Of a DNA stretch of 64,000 nucleotides, positions 8,688-17,672 are shown in pieces. The stretch is from Bacteroidota bacterium (GTDB taxonomy: Bacteria; Bacteroidota; Ignavibacteria; UBA10030), in the NCBI GenBank assembly GCA_021813905.1, contig JAKAJH010000006.1, forward strand, positions 21,953-85,952. Reading direction: 5' to 3'. The first letter of the stretch is position 1; each line of letters opens with the position of its first letter. Made by a program: the position numbers and the translations under genes. The notes beneath the pieces were generated by a model, which saw only the letters and a list, made by a program, of their open reading frames with translations, was not told the origin of the DNA and searched no databases.

Positions 8688-10016
8688 TCAGGAACGGCGT
8701 TTCTTCCACCACCGCGCCAGCCGGTCGCGGAAATCCTTCTCACGCCCCTGGTCGGTGGGATGATAATAGAGCTTCGTACGAAGATTGTCCGGAAGGTACT
8801 GCTGCTCGGTGAAATGACCGTCGAAGTCGTGACTGTACTTGTAATCCGCGCCGTAGCCGAGTTCGTCCATCAGTTTCGTCGGAGCGTTACGCAGATGAAG
8901 AGGAACCGGAAGATTCGGAAGCGACCGCACATCGCTCCACGCGTCCTCGATCGCCCGATAAGCGGCGTTGCTCTTGGAGGCGGAAGCGAGATAGACAGCG
9001 GTCTGCGCCAGCACGATGCGCGCTTCCGGCATGCCGATGTAATCGACGGCTGTGAAGCACGATGTCGCCAGTGTGAGGCCGTACGGATCCGCGTTGCCGA
9101 TGTCCTCAGCCGCGAGGACGATCATTCGTCGCGCGATGAATTTCGGGTCCTCTCCGCCGTCGAGCATGCGCGCCATCCAGTACACCGCCGCATCGGGATC
9201 GCTGCCGCGGATGCTCTTGATGAACGCGGAAATGATGTCATAGTGCTGTTCCCCCTCCTTGTCATAGAGCGTGAACTTGCGCTGGAACGCCTCTTCGGTC
9301 TTCTTCTTCGTGATGATCACGGATCCGTCCGGTGCGGGTTTCGTGAGTCGGACGGCGTTCTCGAGGCCGTTCAGCAGTTTGCGGGCGTCGCCGCCGGAGA
9401 GGAGCATGAGAAATTCACGGTCCTCGATCGTGATCCGGCGTTGCGAGAGCATGGAGTCCTTCGTGAGCGCAGCAGTGATGAGCGCGTCCAGCGCGTCCCG
9501 GTCGAGCGGCTCGAGGATGTAGACCTGACAGCGGGAAAGCAGGGGGGCGATGACCTCGAACGACGGATTCTCGGTCGTCGCGCCGATGAGCGTGACGATG
9601 CCTTCCTCCACCGAATGCAGCAGCGCGTCCTGTTGCGCCTTGTTGAACCGGTGGATCTCATCGATGAAGAGCACCGTGCGCCGGCGCAGGGCCCGGAGGT
9701 TCTTCTCGGCCGTCGTGATCACCTCGCGCACGTCCTTGACGCCGGAGGAGACCGCGTTCAGCTGAAAGTATTCCGCCTGGATATGGCGCGCAACCAGACG
9801 GGCCAGCGTCGTCTTGCCGACGCCGGGAGGTCCCCACAGGATCATTGAGCTCAGGTCGCCCTGTTCCAGCATCAGCCGAAGCGGCTTTCCCTCGCCGATC
9901 AGATGATCCTGACCGAGGAATTCTTCCAGCGTGGCCGGACGCATCCGCTCCGCCAGCGGTGCATTCGCCGCCAGCGGTTTCTTCTGGAACTGTTCCCGTG
10001 GAAAGAGTTCAGACAT
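8688..10016 (-). CDS. rarA: replication-associated recombination protein A (RarA/MgsA, AAA+ ATPase)
   Basis: A 442-residue clamp-loader-like AAA+ ATPase that acts at stalled replication forks. The Walker A is 'GPPGVGKTTLA', the Walker B is 'LFIDEIHRFNKAQQDALL', and sensor 1 follows in 'IGATTENPSFEV'. The C-terminal MgsA tetramerisation part is present ('DGGEDPKFIARRMIVLAAED', 'YIGMPEARIVLAQ'). Length is normal for the family. An 8-bp-period repeat lies between the upstream ftsB/divIC-like gene and this one. Confidence 0.95.
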   Translation of the reverse strand: MSELFPREQFQKKPLAANAPLAERMRPATLEEFLGQDHLIGEGKPLRLMLEQGDLSSMILWGPPGVGKTTLARLVARHIQAEYFQLNAVSSGVKDVREVITTAEKNLRALRRRTVLFIDEIHRFNKAQQDALLHSVEEGIVTLIGATTENPSFEVIAPLLSRCQVYILEPLDRDALDALITAALTKDSMLSQRRITIEDREFLMLLSGGDARKLLNGLENAVRLTKPAPDGSVIITKKKTEEAFQRKFTLYDKEGEQHYDIISAFIKSIRGSDPDAAVYWMARMLDGGEDPKFIARRMIVLAAEDIGNADPYGLTLATSCFTAVDYIGMPEARIVLAQTAVYLASASKSNAAYRAIEDAWSDVRSLPNLPVPLHLRNAPTKLMDELGYGADYKYSHDFDGHFTEQQYLPDNLRTKLYYHPTDQGREKDFRDRLARWWKKRRS

Positions 10017-10063
10017 GCTCGACAGCCCAAACCATGATCTTCAACTACTCACTCACCCACCCA

Positions 10064-10095
10064 CGTACGCTCGTACTCTCGTACCCTCGTTCCCT
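10064..10095. repeat. 8-bp-period degenerate tandem repeat (CGTACNCT type)
   Basis: Four consecutive octamers, CGTACGCT, CGTACTCT, CGTACCCT and CGTTCCCT, follow a CCCACCCA-like lead-in. The array lies in the short gap between the ftsB/divIC-like gene and rarA. Related arrays occur near 50.14 kb and 58.67 kb. Confidence 0.75.
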
Positions 10096-10443
10096 TCACT
10101 CCTGCTCTTTCTTGATCTTGTACACCGTCTCCCCCTCCCGGATCATGCCGTACTTCTCGCGGGCGATCTTCTCGACGGTCTTCTTGTCCCCCTGCAGGGC
10201 GTTGATCTGCGCCTGCAGTGCGCGAATCTGAACGCTGTCGGCGCGAACCTGCTCGATGAGCGCCTGGCGTTCACGCTCGAGCCGGATCCGGGCAAGTATC
10301 CCTTTGTTGTCGAAGAAGAAGTAGAGAAAGACGAGAGTCCCGACGGCAATGAGGAGTGCGCGCCGTTTGTTGCGGGAGGCAGCGCGACCGATCTGTTTCA
10401 AAAACCGTCGCGGCTGAAGATTTCGGTAGAATCGGTCTTCCAT
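10096..10443 (-). CDS. FtsB/DivIC-like septum formation initiator
   Basis: A 115-residue bitopic protein: basic N-terminus, one membrane helix ('ALLIAVGTLVFLYFFF'), then a coiled coil ('RLERERQALIEQVRADSVQI'). It ends in the conserved FtsB/DivIC pattern 'KIAREKYGMIREGETVYKI'. Such proteins bridge the divisome FtsL/FtsQ complex and septal peptidoglycan synthesis. The track ORF is longer, but the ATG at MEDRFYRN gives usual length. The gene lies just downstream of ddl, consistent with a cell-wall operon. Confidence 0.82.
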   Translation of the reverse strand: MEDRFYRNLQPRRFLKQIGRAASRNKRRALLIAVGTLVFLYFFFDNKGILARIRLERERQALIEQVRADSVQIRALQAQINALQGDKKTVEKIAREKYGMIREGETVYKIKKEQE

Positions 10444-10497
10444 CGCATCCAACGTAACGGAAAAATGGCGGGAGTGCAATCAGCCGCCGGACACCGG

Positions 10498-11619
10498 TCA
10501 GCGGTACCATTCCTTCTTGGGCTCGTATCGGGTCTTGAGCGCCTTGCGCGCGGTGTGCCGCTCGATCGCGAGCGTGATCAGGCGGTCCAGCAGTGCCGGA
10601 TACGACAGGCCGGACGCCTGCCACAGTTTCGGGTACATGCTGATGGAGGTGAAGCCGGGGATCGTGTTGATCTCGTTCAGAAAGACGCGGTTGGTTGTCC
10701 GGGTGACGAGGAAATCGACGCGCGCCATGCCGCTCCCGTCGAGCGCGCGGAACGCCGCCACGGCCAGCCGCCGGATCGTCCGCACGGTCGTGCGCGGAAG
10801 CTTCGCCGGGATCACGGCGGTGGACTTGCCGTCGACGTACTTCGCGTCGTAGTCGTAGAACTCGTTGGAGGGGATGATTTCGCCGGGGAGGCTGGCTTCC
10901 GGCGCATCGTTGCCGAGCACGCTGCATTCGATCTCGCGTGCATTGCGAATGCCCTGCTCGATCAGGATTTTCCGGTCGAACCCGGCCGCCAAACGGATCG
11001 CGGCAATGAGTTCCGCGCGATCGTGGGCCTTGCTGATGCCAATGCTGGAGCCGGAGTTGGACGGCTTGACGAACATCGGATATCGGAGCGACCGCTCCAG
11101 TGCCCGGATCATACGCGCGGGCGATGCGTCGAACTCGGGGGCGAGAAACCAGATGCTGGGCGCCACCGGGAGCTTCGCATGCCGGAGCACGTCCTTCTGC
11201 ATTGCCTTGTCCATGCCGACGGCTGATCCGAGCACGCCGGCTCCGACATACGGAATGTCCGCCAGCTCAAGCAGTCCCTGCAGTGTACCGTCCTCGCCGA
11301 ACGTCCCGTGCACGGCGGGAAAGATCACATCCAACGCGGGACCCGCATGCGATGCGGCGTTGAGCTCGACGAGCGACTGCTTGCGGGGATCGGGCACGAC
11401 GAGTAGCTCCGGCTCACGCTCCACGGACCGCTTCTCCGTCAGCAGCCGCAATGCTTCCCCGGAACTGAGCCAGCGTCCGTCCGGCGTGATGCCGATCGGC
11501 ACAACGTCGTACCTGGATTTGTCCAGTGCCTCAATGATGGAGGCGGCGGAGACGAGCGAGACCTCGTGCTCGACCGACCGTCCTCCGAAAATGACTCCCA
11601 CGCGAAGCTTTCGTTCCAC
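10498..11619 (-). CDS. ddl: D-alanine--D-alanine ligase
   Basis: A 373-residue ATP-grasp enzyme making the D-Ala-D-Ala dipeptide for peptidoglycan. The N-terminal motif '[14 protein letters not shown]' and the C-terminal '[19 protein letters not shown]' are family signatures. '[18 protein letters not shown]' is the substrate/ATP loop. Length matches the larger DdlA-type subgroup. It is followed at once by the ftsB/divIC-like gene. Confidence 0.95.
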   Translation of the reverse strand: MERKLRVGVIFGGRSVEHEVSLVSAASIIEALDKSRYDVVPIGITPDGRWLSSGEALRLLTEKRSVEREPELLVVPDPRKQSLVELNAASHAGPALDVIFPAVHGTFGEDGTLQGLLELADIPYVGAGVLGSAVGMDKAMQKDVLRHAKLPVAPSIWFLAPEFDASPARMIRALERSLRYPMFVKPSNSGSSIGISKAHDRAELIAAIRLAAGFDRKILIEQGIRNAREIECSVLGNDAPEASLPGEIIPSNEFYDYDAKYVDGKSTAVIPAKLPRTTVRTIRRLAVAAFRALDGSGMARVDFLVTRTTNRVFLNEINTIPGFTSISMYPKLWQASGLSYPALLDRLITLAIERHTARKALKTRYEPKKEWYR

Positions 11620-11645
11620 GGACTCTGATTCCTTTCGTGAATCCT

Positions 11646-12356
11646 TCAGGCGCCCGGCTCGGAGGGAAAGACCGCGTCCGGGTCGAGGCCCTCGCTCGGG
11701 CGACTGATGGCCCGGAGCCGCTCCAGCTCACCCGCGGTCAATCGGTGCACGCCGCCGAGTTGAGCGGCGACGCTGAGGATGTGCGCCGCATGTTCCACTT
11801 TCTCCATCCGCAAATACGCCTCCTCTAGCGTCCGTCCCACGGTCAGCACGCCGTGATTCGCGAGCAGGATGGCGTTGGCGCTGTCGATGAACGGTGCGAT
11901 GGATGCGCGCACCTCCGCCGTCGACGGCGTGGCGTAGAACGCCAGCGGCACACCGCCCAGACCGAGAATGACCTCCGGAAACACCGCGCCGGTCATCGGG
12001 ATTCGTGCCGCGGCGAATGCGGTGGCATGAACGGGATGCGCGTGCACCACCGCATGGATCTCCGGCCGTTGCTCATACACGAACAGATGCATGTCGAGCT
12101 CGGTGGATGGTTTCCGGTGTGGATCGAGCGGATGGCCGTCTCGGCGGACTTCGATCACGTCGGCAACGGTGACGCGGCGTTTGGGCATTGCGGAGGGCGT
12201 GATGAGGATGTTTCCCGACGGCAGGCGGGCGCTGACGTTTCCGTCCGTTGCGGCGACAAACCCGTGTTCGGCCAGCCGATGGCTGACGTCCACAAGCAGG
12301 TGCAGGATATCGTTTCGGTCGGACACGCGGGTTGCGGGGAAAGAGTGCTGAGCCAT
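11646..12356 (-). CDS. class II aldolase/adducin family protein
   Basis: A 236-residue class II aldolase (L-fuculose/L-ribulose-phosphate aldolase fold). The zinc-binding His pair is in '[14 protein letters not shown]', the catalytic acid is in '[10 protein letters not shown]', and the third His is in '[12 protein letters not shown]'. '[20 protein letters not shown]' is the phosphate-binding N-terminal segment. The track ORF extends 180 residues upstream, but that part is Arg-rich and lies opposite a better coding frame, so the ATG at 12356 is used. The exact sugar-phosphate substrate cannot be read. It ends 26 bases before ddl begins. Confidence 0.88.
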   Translation of the reverse strand: MAQHSFPATRVSDRNDILHLLVDVSHRLAEHGFVAATDGNVSARLPSGNILITPSAMPKRRVTVADVIEVRRDGHPLDPHRKPSTELDMHLFVYEQRPEIHAVVHAHPVHATAFAAARIPMTGAVFPEVILGLGGVPLAFYATPSTAEVRASIAPFIDSANAILLANHGVLTVGRTLEEAYLRMEKVEHAAHILSVAAQLGGVHRLTAGELERLRAISRPSEGLDPDAVFPSEPGA

Positions 12357-12432
12357 AATAGGGAAAAGAGGCGCCACTCGCAACGAAGCGGCAGGTGGAA
12401 GGGAGGGGAGTTTTGCGTATCTTGCGTCCGCT

Positions 12433-12792
12433 ATGTCGGCGACTGCGTTCATCTCCATCCTTCGTCTGGGCCGTTGCTCCGTGTTGCGGTTGACCGCCGC
12501 GGGGTTCTTCACGCTGTTCCTCGCATCGGCACCGATGGCCGGAACCGGTACGCGGGAGCCGCTCCGCCACGCCCAACTGATCCAGCCGCTGGTAGAGGAC
12601 TCCGGGACGATCATCATTCGCATTGTCAAGGAGGCAAGCGGTCGCATCCTCCTCTCGTTCCTCATCCTCTCGGTGGCGGCGTTGCTTCCGCTCAGGCACC
12701 GGATTGCGATGCGCTCGGCGGTCGTGCGGCCGTTGCTTACGCCCCTGCGTCTCGGCTTTCTCTCTACCCGCGTCACCTCGTCGTTCCTCTGA
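12433..12792 (+). CDS. small putative membrane protein, unknown
   Basis: A 119-residue ORF with two hydrophobic segments ('LRLTAAGFFTLFLASAPMAG' and 'GRILLSFLILSVAALLPL'). Third codon positions are strongly GC-biased, as in surrounding genes, and the opposite frame looks non-coding. No family is recognised. It is divergent from the aldolase gene and followed by another tiny membrane protein, so the two may form one transcript. Confidence 0.45.
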   Translation: MSATAFISILRLGRCSVLRLTAAGFFTLFLASAPMAGTGTREPLRHAQLIQPLVEDSGTIIIRIVKEASGRILLSFLILSVAALLPLRHRIAMRSAVVRPLLTPLRLGFLSTRVTSSFL

Positions 12793-12897
12793 CGGACGAT
12801 TTTCCAGCGATCACGCCGGGTCTGCGATTGGCGTTCGGGAACCTCCCCGGACGAATGACACCGGTACGTCCACCATTCGATCAAGGAACGTCCGTCC

Positions 12898-13020
12898 ATG
12901 GAAACCCCTGAACCCGGAAAAGAGGAGTATCAGTCGGGCACGCAGATCGTTGTCGGGATTGTTGTTGCCGTTGTCGGCTTTGCCGCGATCCTCATCGCGA
13001 TCAAGCTGTTGTTCTTCTGA
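12898..13020 (+). CDS. 40-residue single-pass membrane protein
   Basis: This short ORF is not in the track: ATG, a charged N-terminus (METPEPGKEEYQSG), then one membrane helix ('TQIVVGIVVAVVGFAAILIA') and a short 'IKLLFF' tail. AAGGA lies a suitable distance upstream of the ATG. A strong rho-independent terminator begins 26 bases after the stop, which supports a real short gene. Function is unknown. Confidence 0.6.
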   Translation: METPEPGKEEYQSGTQIVVGIVVAVVGFAAILIAIKLLFF

Positions 13021-13045
13021 TCTCGTCGCAGCACAGAAAACACGA

Positions 13046-13072
13046 ACGCCCTTCCACGGAAGGGCGTTTTTG
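13046..13072 (+). terminator. rho-independent terminator
   Basis: A near-perfect hairpin, ACGCCCTTC-CACG-GAAGGGCGT, is followed by TTTT. It terminates the plus-strand small membrane protein genes. It lies close to the stop of the convergent methyltransferase gene and could partly serve both strands. Confidence 0.85.
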
Positions 13073-13097
13073 ATGTTCGGGGGCTAAGTCTCCGCCG

Positions 13098-14984
13098 TCA
13101 GCGCTTCCGCTGCTCCGGCTGAAGCAACCCGGCGCCTTCGAGGATGCGCGGAACGATATCGTACTTGTGGAAGGGGGGCATGAGGTATGCGCCGGCGACC
13201 AGGCCTTTGATCTTCTCCAAAAAATCCACCGTGATCTCGATGCCGACCGCAGCCGCGGACGATCCGGCGTTCCGGAGCTGTTCGCGAATGCGCCCGGGAA
13301 TGCGCATGCCCGGGACCTCGTTGTGCAGGAATTCCGCATGCTTCGCGGAGCGCAGCGGCAGCAGTCCGACCATCAGCGGCACGCGCAGCGGCTCGATGCG
13401 GCGGAGAACTTCCTCCAGCGTGCGCAGCTCGTAGATCGGCTGCGTGTAGACGATGTGCGCCCCGGCGGCGACTTTCTTCTCGAGCTTCGCGATCTCGCCA
13501 TCCATGTTCGATGCCGTGGCGTTCAGCGCGCAGGCGATGCAGAATGCGGTCCGTTGCCCGATCGCATTGCCGAGCAGATCGCGGCCCTGATTCATCGCGG
13601 CGGCGGCCCGGATCAGTCCCACCGAATCCACATCGAACACGGATGTCGCCTGCGGATAATCACCGACCTTCGTCGGATCGCCGGTGACGAGAAGGATGTT
13701 CCGGATGCCGAGCGCGTGTGCGCCGAGCAGCTCCGCCTGCAGTCCGATCAGATTCCGGTCGCGCGTCGCGAGGTGCATCATCGCCTCAATGCCGCTGTGT
13801 CGCTGCACCAGGTGGGAAAGCGCGATCGGGCTCATGCGCAGGCGGGCGCGGGCACCGTCCGTGATGTTGACGGCGTCGATGTCGAACTTCTTCAGATACT
13901 GCGCGCCGTCCACGACGGTCGACATGTCCAGCCCGCGCGGGACATCCAGTTCAACGCTTGTCAGAAACTTCTTGCCGATGTTCCGCGCGAAGACGGACAA
14001 CTCGGCAGGGTGCTCCGGCGCGGTCGGCTCCGCGATCTCAATGATCGCCGGTGAGGGCACTTCCCGCTCTCGGCGGTCCGCGGCCGGTTCCGCCTCCGGA
14101 CGAGTGCCGGCCTGACGGTTGAATTCATCCAGGACGAGTCTCATCGCGCGGGTATGGGCAGGCGTGGATCCGCAGCAGGCACCGATAAGCGTGACGCCGG
14201 CCTGCAGCAGTTCGCCGGCATACTTGCTCAGGTACTCCGGCGTCGCGTGATAGATGGACCGTCCGTCAAGCAGCGTCGGGATGCCGGCCGCCGGCTGGGC
14301 GGAGAGCACCACGCCGTCCTTGTACATGCCGCGAATGATGCTGAACATCCGCTGCGGGCCGACGGTGCAGTTGGCGCCGACCACGTCCACCCCCTTGCCG
14401 ATCAGGTGCTCCACGACTTCGAGGGGGAAGCTGCCGGACAGAATGGTCCCGTCCTCGGGGAATGTCTTTTGTGCGACGATCGGGATCGACGTCAGTTCCT
14501 TTGCCGCGGCGATCGCTTCGTCCAGTTCCTGCAGGCTCACGAAGGTCTCGAGGATCAGCAGGTCGACGCCCGCGCTAACGAGTACGCGGATCTGTTCCCG
14601 GAACACCTCGCGTGCATCGGCATGTCGCAACTTGCCGACGGGCTCCAGCAGTTTTCCCGTCGGTCCCACGGCCCCGGCGACGTACGCCGCGTCTCCGGCC
14701 GCACGGCGGGCGATCTCCACGCCGGCACGGTTGATGGCTTCGACCTGGTCCTCGAGGTGAAATTCCGAAAGTCGGATGCGGTTGGCGGAGAAGGTGTTGG
14801 TCTCGATGATCTCCGCACCGGCCTCGATGTATTCCCGGTGAACGCGCTCGACGATGTCGGGATTCTTCAGGTTCTGCAGCTCATGCGGCGGTTCGGAGTA
14901 CTCGTACAGATCGAGCATCGTCCCCATCGCGCCGTCGCAAAGGATGGGACCCTGGGTCAGTCGTTGTCGGAAGTCGGGGTGCAT
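13098..14984 (-). CDS. bifunctional homocysteine S-methyltransferase / methylenetetrahydrofolate reductase
   Basis: A 628-residue fusion. The N-terminal half is a homocysteine methyltransferase ('ILCDGAMGTMLDLYEYSEPP') with zinc-binding cysteines in 'VGANCTVGP' and 'LIGACCGSTPAHTRA'. The C-terminal half is a MetF-like FAD-dependent reductase ('GIRNILLVTGDPTKVGDY', 'VYTQPIYE', 'PLMVGLLPLRSAKHAEFLHN'). The arrangement matches YitJ-type proteins. It supplies methyl groups for methionine synthesis. The cobalamin-binding and reactivation domains of full MetH are absent from this polypeptide. Downstream of lysA and the CusF-like gene. Confidence 0.9.
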   Translation of the reverse strand: MHPDFRQRLTQGPILCDGAMGTMLDLYEYSEPPHELQNLKNPDIVERVHREYIEAGAEIIETNTFSANRIRLSEFHLEDQVEAINRAGVEIARRAAGDAAYVAGAVGPTGKLLEPVGKLRHADAREVFREQIRVLVSAGVDLLILETFVSLQELDEAIAAAKELTSIPIVAQKTFPEDGTILSGSFPLEVVEHLIGKGVDVVGANCTVGPQRMFSIIRGMYKDGVVLSAQPAAGIPTLLDGRSIYHATPEYLSKYAGELLQAGVTLIGACCGSTPAHTRAMRLVLDEFNRQAGTRPEAEPAADRREREVPSPAIIEIAEPTAPEHPAELSVFARNIGKKFLTSVELDVPRGLDMSTVVDGAQYLKKFDIDAVNITDGARARLRMSPIALSHLVQRHSGIEAMMHLATRDRNLIGLQAELLGAHALGIRNILLVTGDPTKVGDYPQATSVFDVDSVGLIRAAAAMNQGRDLLGNAIGQRTAFCIACALNATASNMDGEIAKLEKKVAAGAHIVYTQPIYELRTLEEVLRRIEPLRVPLMVGLLPLRSAKHAEFLHNEVPGMRIPGRIREQLRNAGSSAAAVGIEITVDFLEKIKGLVAGAYLMPPFHKYDIVPRILEGAGLLQPEQRKR

Positions 14985-14987
14985 GGT

Positions 14988-15320
14988 CTAGCGGGACGCG
15001 GTGGTGTCGTGCCGGAACACAGTGACGGAGTCGAGCCACGTGCGGGAGCCCTGGACATTCAGGATCGCCGCCAGTGAATCGCCGATGCGCAGCGTGGAGA
15101 TCACAGAACTGTCTTTGAGTTCGAACGCCATCGTCATGGCGTCCATGAATCCCGGCACCGCGCCGTGCGACAGCGTTACGCGGGCGGGGGAGAGATCGAT
15201 CCGCACCACTTCGCCGCGGATCGGAAAGGTGGACGGGGGCTGCGGCGCGTTCTTGGCGCAGGAAGCAATGCCCGTCGCGAGAAGCGCCACGGCCAACGTG
15301 AGAGTGCGGGACATGGTCAT
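14988..15320 (-). CDS. CusF-like copper-binding lipoprotein
   Basis: A 110-residue lipoprotein: signal peptide with lipobox 'LLATGIASC', then a small beta-barrel domain. It has the CusF-family core 'RVTLSHGAVPGFMDAMTMAF', where canonical members read H..IPGFM.AMTM.F. The Met residues of the AMTM segment are typical Cu(I) ligands. Its ATG overlaps the lysA stop (ATGA), so it is translationally coupled to lysA. This is an odd setting, since no copper exporter is near. A non-metal role for the fold cannot be excluded. Confidence 0.72.
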   Translation of the reverse strand: MTMSRTLTLAVALLATGIASCAKNAPQPPSTFPIRGEVVRIDLSPARVTLSHGAVPGFMDAMTMAFELKDSSVISTLRIGDSLAAILNVQGSRTWLDSVTVFRHDTTASR

Positions 15321-16585
15321 GCCAGATCCTCGAACGTCTCGCGCGGACGGATCAATCGCACCCGGTCGCCGTTGACGAGCACTTCCGCCGGTCGGGGACG
15401 TCCGTTATACTGCGATGCGAGCGCGAAGCCGTACGCGCCGGCGGTCAGCACTGCGAGAATGTCATTCGGCTTGACCTTCGGCATGACGCGATCGCGGGCA
15501 AAAAAATCTCCCGTCTCGCAGACGGGGCCGACGATATCCATCGGCAGGTGCTCATAGGTGTCAAGCACCGCCGGAACGATCTGATGATACGCCTGGTACA
15601 GGCTGGGGCGGATGAGATCGGTCATTGCGGCATCGACGATGGCGAACTTCTTCTCGCGATTCTCCTTCAGATACAGGACGCGGGTCAGCAGTGTACCCGC
15701 TTCGGCCACCAGTGCGCGGCCCGGTTCCACCCAGATCGTGCAGCCCGTGGACTGCAGGATGGGAAGGATCGAACGGAGCACATCCGCCGGATCTGTCATC
15801 GATTCCGCCGTGCCGTTCTCTTCCGGCAGCATCTCATGCCGGATGGCGTTGCGGTACGGCACCCCGATGCCGCCGCCGAAGTCGATGTGCGACAGATGAA
15901 TGCCCGCGTCGCGCAGTTGTCCCACGAGTTGCGCCACGAACTGGGCTGTGGCCGTGAACGGCTCCACCTTGGTGATCTGCGAGCCGATGTGCGTGTGGAT
16001 GCCGGTCACCTGAAGGCCCGGCAAACCCGCGGCAAAGCGGTACACCTCGAGCGCTTTGGAGGATTCGATCCCGAACTTGTTCGAGTGGAGTCCGGTCGTG
16101 ATGTACGGATGGCTTTCGGCGTCGATGTCGGGATTGATGCGAAGCGAGATGCGCGTGGAAGTGTTAAGCCGCAGCGCGATGCGGGAGATGGTCTGCAGCT
16201 CGCCCGTCGATTCGGCATTGAAAGCGAAGATTTTCTGCTGGAGCGCGTACTCGATCTCGTCTTCGCGCTTCCCTACGCCGGCAAAGACGATCCGCTCGGG
16301 CGGGAAGCCGGCCTTGAGCGCCTGGTGCAGTTCCCCGGCGGAGACGACATCCGCGCCGGCGCCTTCGTCGGCGAACAGCCGGAGGATCGTCGGATTGGCG
16401 TTGGCTTTGACGGCGTAGCAGACCAGATGCGGTTGCTCACCGAACGCGCCGTTGAGGCTCCGGTACCGGGTGAGGATGTCGTTCTTGCTGTAGACGTAGA
16501 GCGGCGTACCGTATTCCTCGGCCAGCTCCCGAACGGGTACATCCTCGCAGCACAGATCCTGGTCTTTGTAGGCGGTGTGGGTCAT
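15317..16585 (-). CDS. lysA: diaminopimelate decarboxylase
   Basis: A 422-residue PLP-dependent alanine-racemase-fold enzyme catalysing the last lysine step, meso-DAP to L-lysine. The PLP lysine is in 'LVCYAVKANANPTILR'. 'GIHTHIGSQI' and the glycine-rich 'IDFGGGIGVPY' bind cofactor phosphate. 'GPVCETGDFFARDR' carries the active-site Cys-Glu of the second subunit. The upstream track extension is non-conserved, so the ATG at MTHTAYKD is used, 4 bases after the stop of the DUF1611 gene. Confidence 0.95.
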   Translation of the reverse strand: MTHTAYKDQDLCCEDVPVRELAEEYGTPLYVYSKNDILTRYRSLNGAFGEQPHLVCYAVKANANPTILRLFADEGAGADVVSAGELHQALKAGFPPERIVFAGVGKREDEIEYALQQKIFAFNAESTGELQTISRIALRLNTSTRISLRINPDIDAESHPYITTGLHSNKFGIESSKALEVYRFAAGLPGLQVTGIHTHIGSQITKVEPFTATAQFVAQLVGQLRDAGIHLSHIDFGGGIGVPYRNAIRHEMLPEENGTAESMTDPADVLRSILPILQSTGCTIWVEPGRALVAEAGTLLTRVLYLKENREKKFAIVDAAMTDLIRPSLYQAYHQIVPAVLDTYEHLPMDIVGPVCETGDFFARDRVMPKVKPNDILAVLTAGAYGFALASQYNGRPRPAEVLVNGDRVRLIRPRETFEDLA

Positions 16586-16589
16586 GTCG

Positions 16590-17672
16590 TCAGTGCGTTT
16601 CCTGGTGCAATGGAGCGTGGGCAGAAGACGGCGCAAGTGCGTTCAGCACGGCGTCCGCAAGCCGTCCGGCGCCTGAGCGGAGCGCGTCCGCCGCCGGCAA
16701 ACCGGTCTCTGCTTCCGCAGAGTGGACGGCATCGGCGAGGGCGGCGTCGGTCAGTCCGATTGAGTTCAGTCCGATGGCGACAACCGGGGCGATGCGAAAG
16801 TGTCGCAGCACCTCCGTGTGCAGCCGGATCGCGTCCGTCAGTGTGATGAGCGGAGAGCCGTAATTGTCGACGGTGCGCGTCGGTTGATGGCAAAGGATCA
16901 GCGCGTCAGGCATGGAGCCGTGCAGAAGTCCGAGCGTCACGCCGGCATACGCCAGCTGCGTCAGCGCGCCCTGTCCCTCCACAAAGATGTATTCGTATCC
17001 TTCCGCCACCGACCGGTCGATCTCACGCTCGATGCAGCCCGAGATGTAGTCGCTGATGATCGAATCGACGGCGATTCCCCGTCCGCGCAGCAGCATGCCG
17101 GTCTGCCCCGTCGCGACGAAGTCGGCGTTCAGGCCGCGGCGGACGAATTCGCGCTGCAGCTCGAGTGACACCGTCATCTTGCCGATGTTCGAATCGGTGC
17201 CGACGGTGAGGATGACCTTCGCCCGGCGACTCTTCCAGCTGCCGACGGGGATGACCTCCGCCTCGGGCGGGATCTTCCGGTAGTCGGTGATAGTCACGCT
17301 GTGCGTACGGGCAAGCGCCGAAAATTCCGGATCATCCGACAGGATCGTATGCAGGCCGCTCAGGATGTGCAGGCCGTGCCCGAGCGCGAAACGGATGTCG
17401 TCGCGCCAGGCGTCGGGCAGCAAGCCGCCCGGAGGCGCGATGCCGATGAGTAAATCTGTCGGACGAAATATCATTCCGTCCGACACGGTACTTACAACCG
17501 GTACACCCCCGCCGTACCCGAGCACCTGCGCTGCTGTTTGACCCGCCTTCGTGCTGTCGACGATCGCGACGACCTCTTCGGGAAGATACCGCAACGCCGC
17601 ATTGGCTGTCTTGGATTTGAGCGGGCTGAAACGTCCTTCCGCGAGCGCGAGGATGCGTCGGGGCGTTGTCAT
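16590..17672 (-). CDS. DUF1611 family P-loop protein
   Basis: A 360-residue protein of the DUF1611 family, some members of which (DgcN) act in D-glutamate metabolism. An N-terminal Rossmann-like part ('PTDLLIGIAPPGGLLPDAWR') precedes a C-terminal P-loop-like domain ('ILTVGTDSNIGKMTVSLEL') and 'YIFVEGQGALTQLAYAGVTL'. Its ATG overlaps the upstream protease stop (ATGA), and lysA follows 4 bases later. Neighbourhood with lysA hints at amino-acid metabolism. The specific reaction is inferred at family level only. Confidence 0.78.
   Translation of the reverse strand: MTTPRRILALAEGRFSPLKSKTANAALRYLPEEVVAIVDSTKAGQTAAQVLGYGGGVPVVSTVSDGMIFRPTDLLIGIAPPGGLLPDAWRDDIRFALGHGLHILSGLHTILSDDPEFSALARTHSVTITDYRKIPPEAEVIPVGSWKSRRAKVILTVGTDSNIGKMTVSLELQREFVRRGLNADFVATGQTGMLLRGRGIAVDSIISDYISGCIEREIDRSVAEGYEYIFVEGQGALTQLAYAGVTLGLLHGSMPDALILCHQPTRTVDNYGSPLITLTDAIRLHTEVLRHFRIAPVVAIGLNSIGLTDAALADAVHSAEAETGLPAADALRSGAGRLADAVLNALAPSSAHAPLHQETH

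Noticed and set aside
12357-12899. 180-residue upstream extension of the aldolase ORF
   Set aside because: Arg-rich, non-conserved and opposite to better coding frames.
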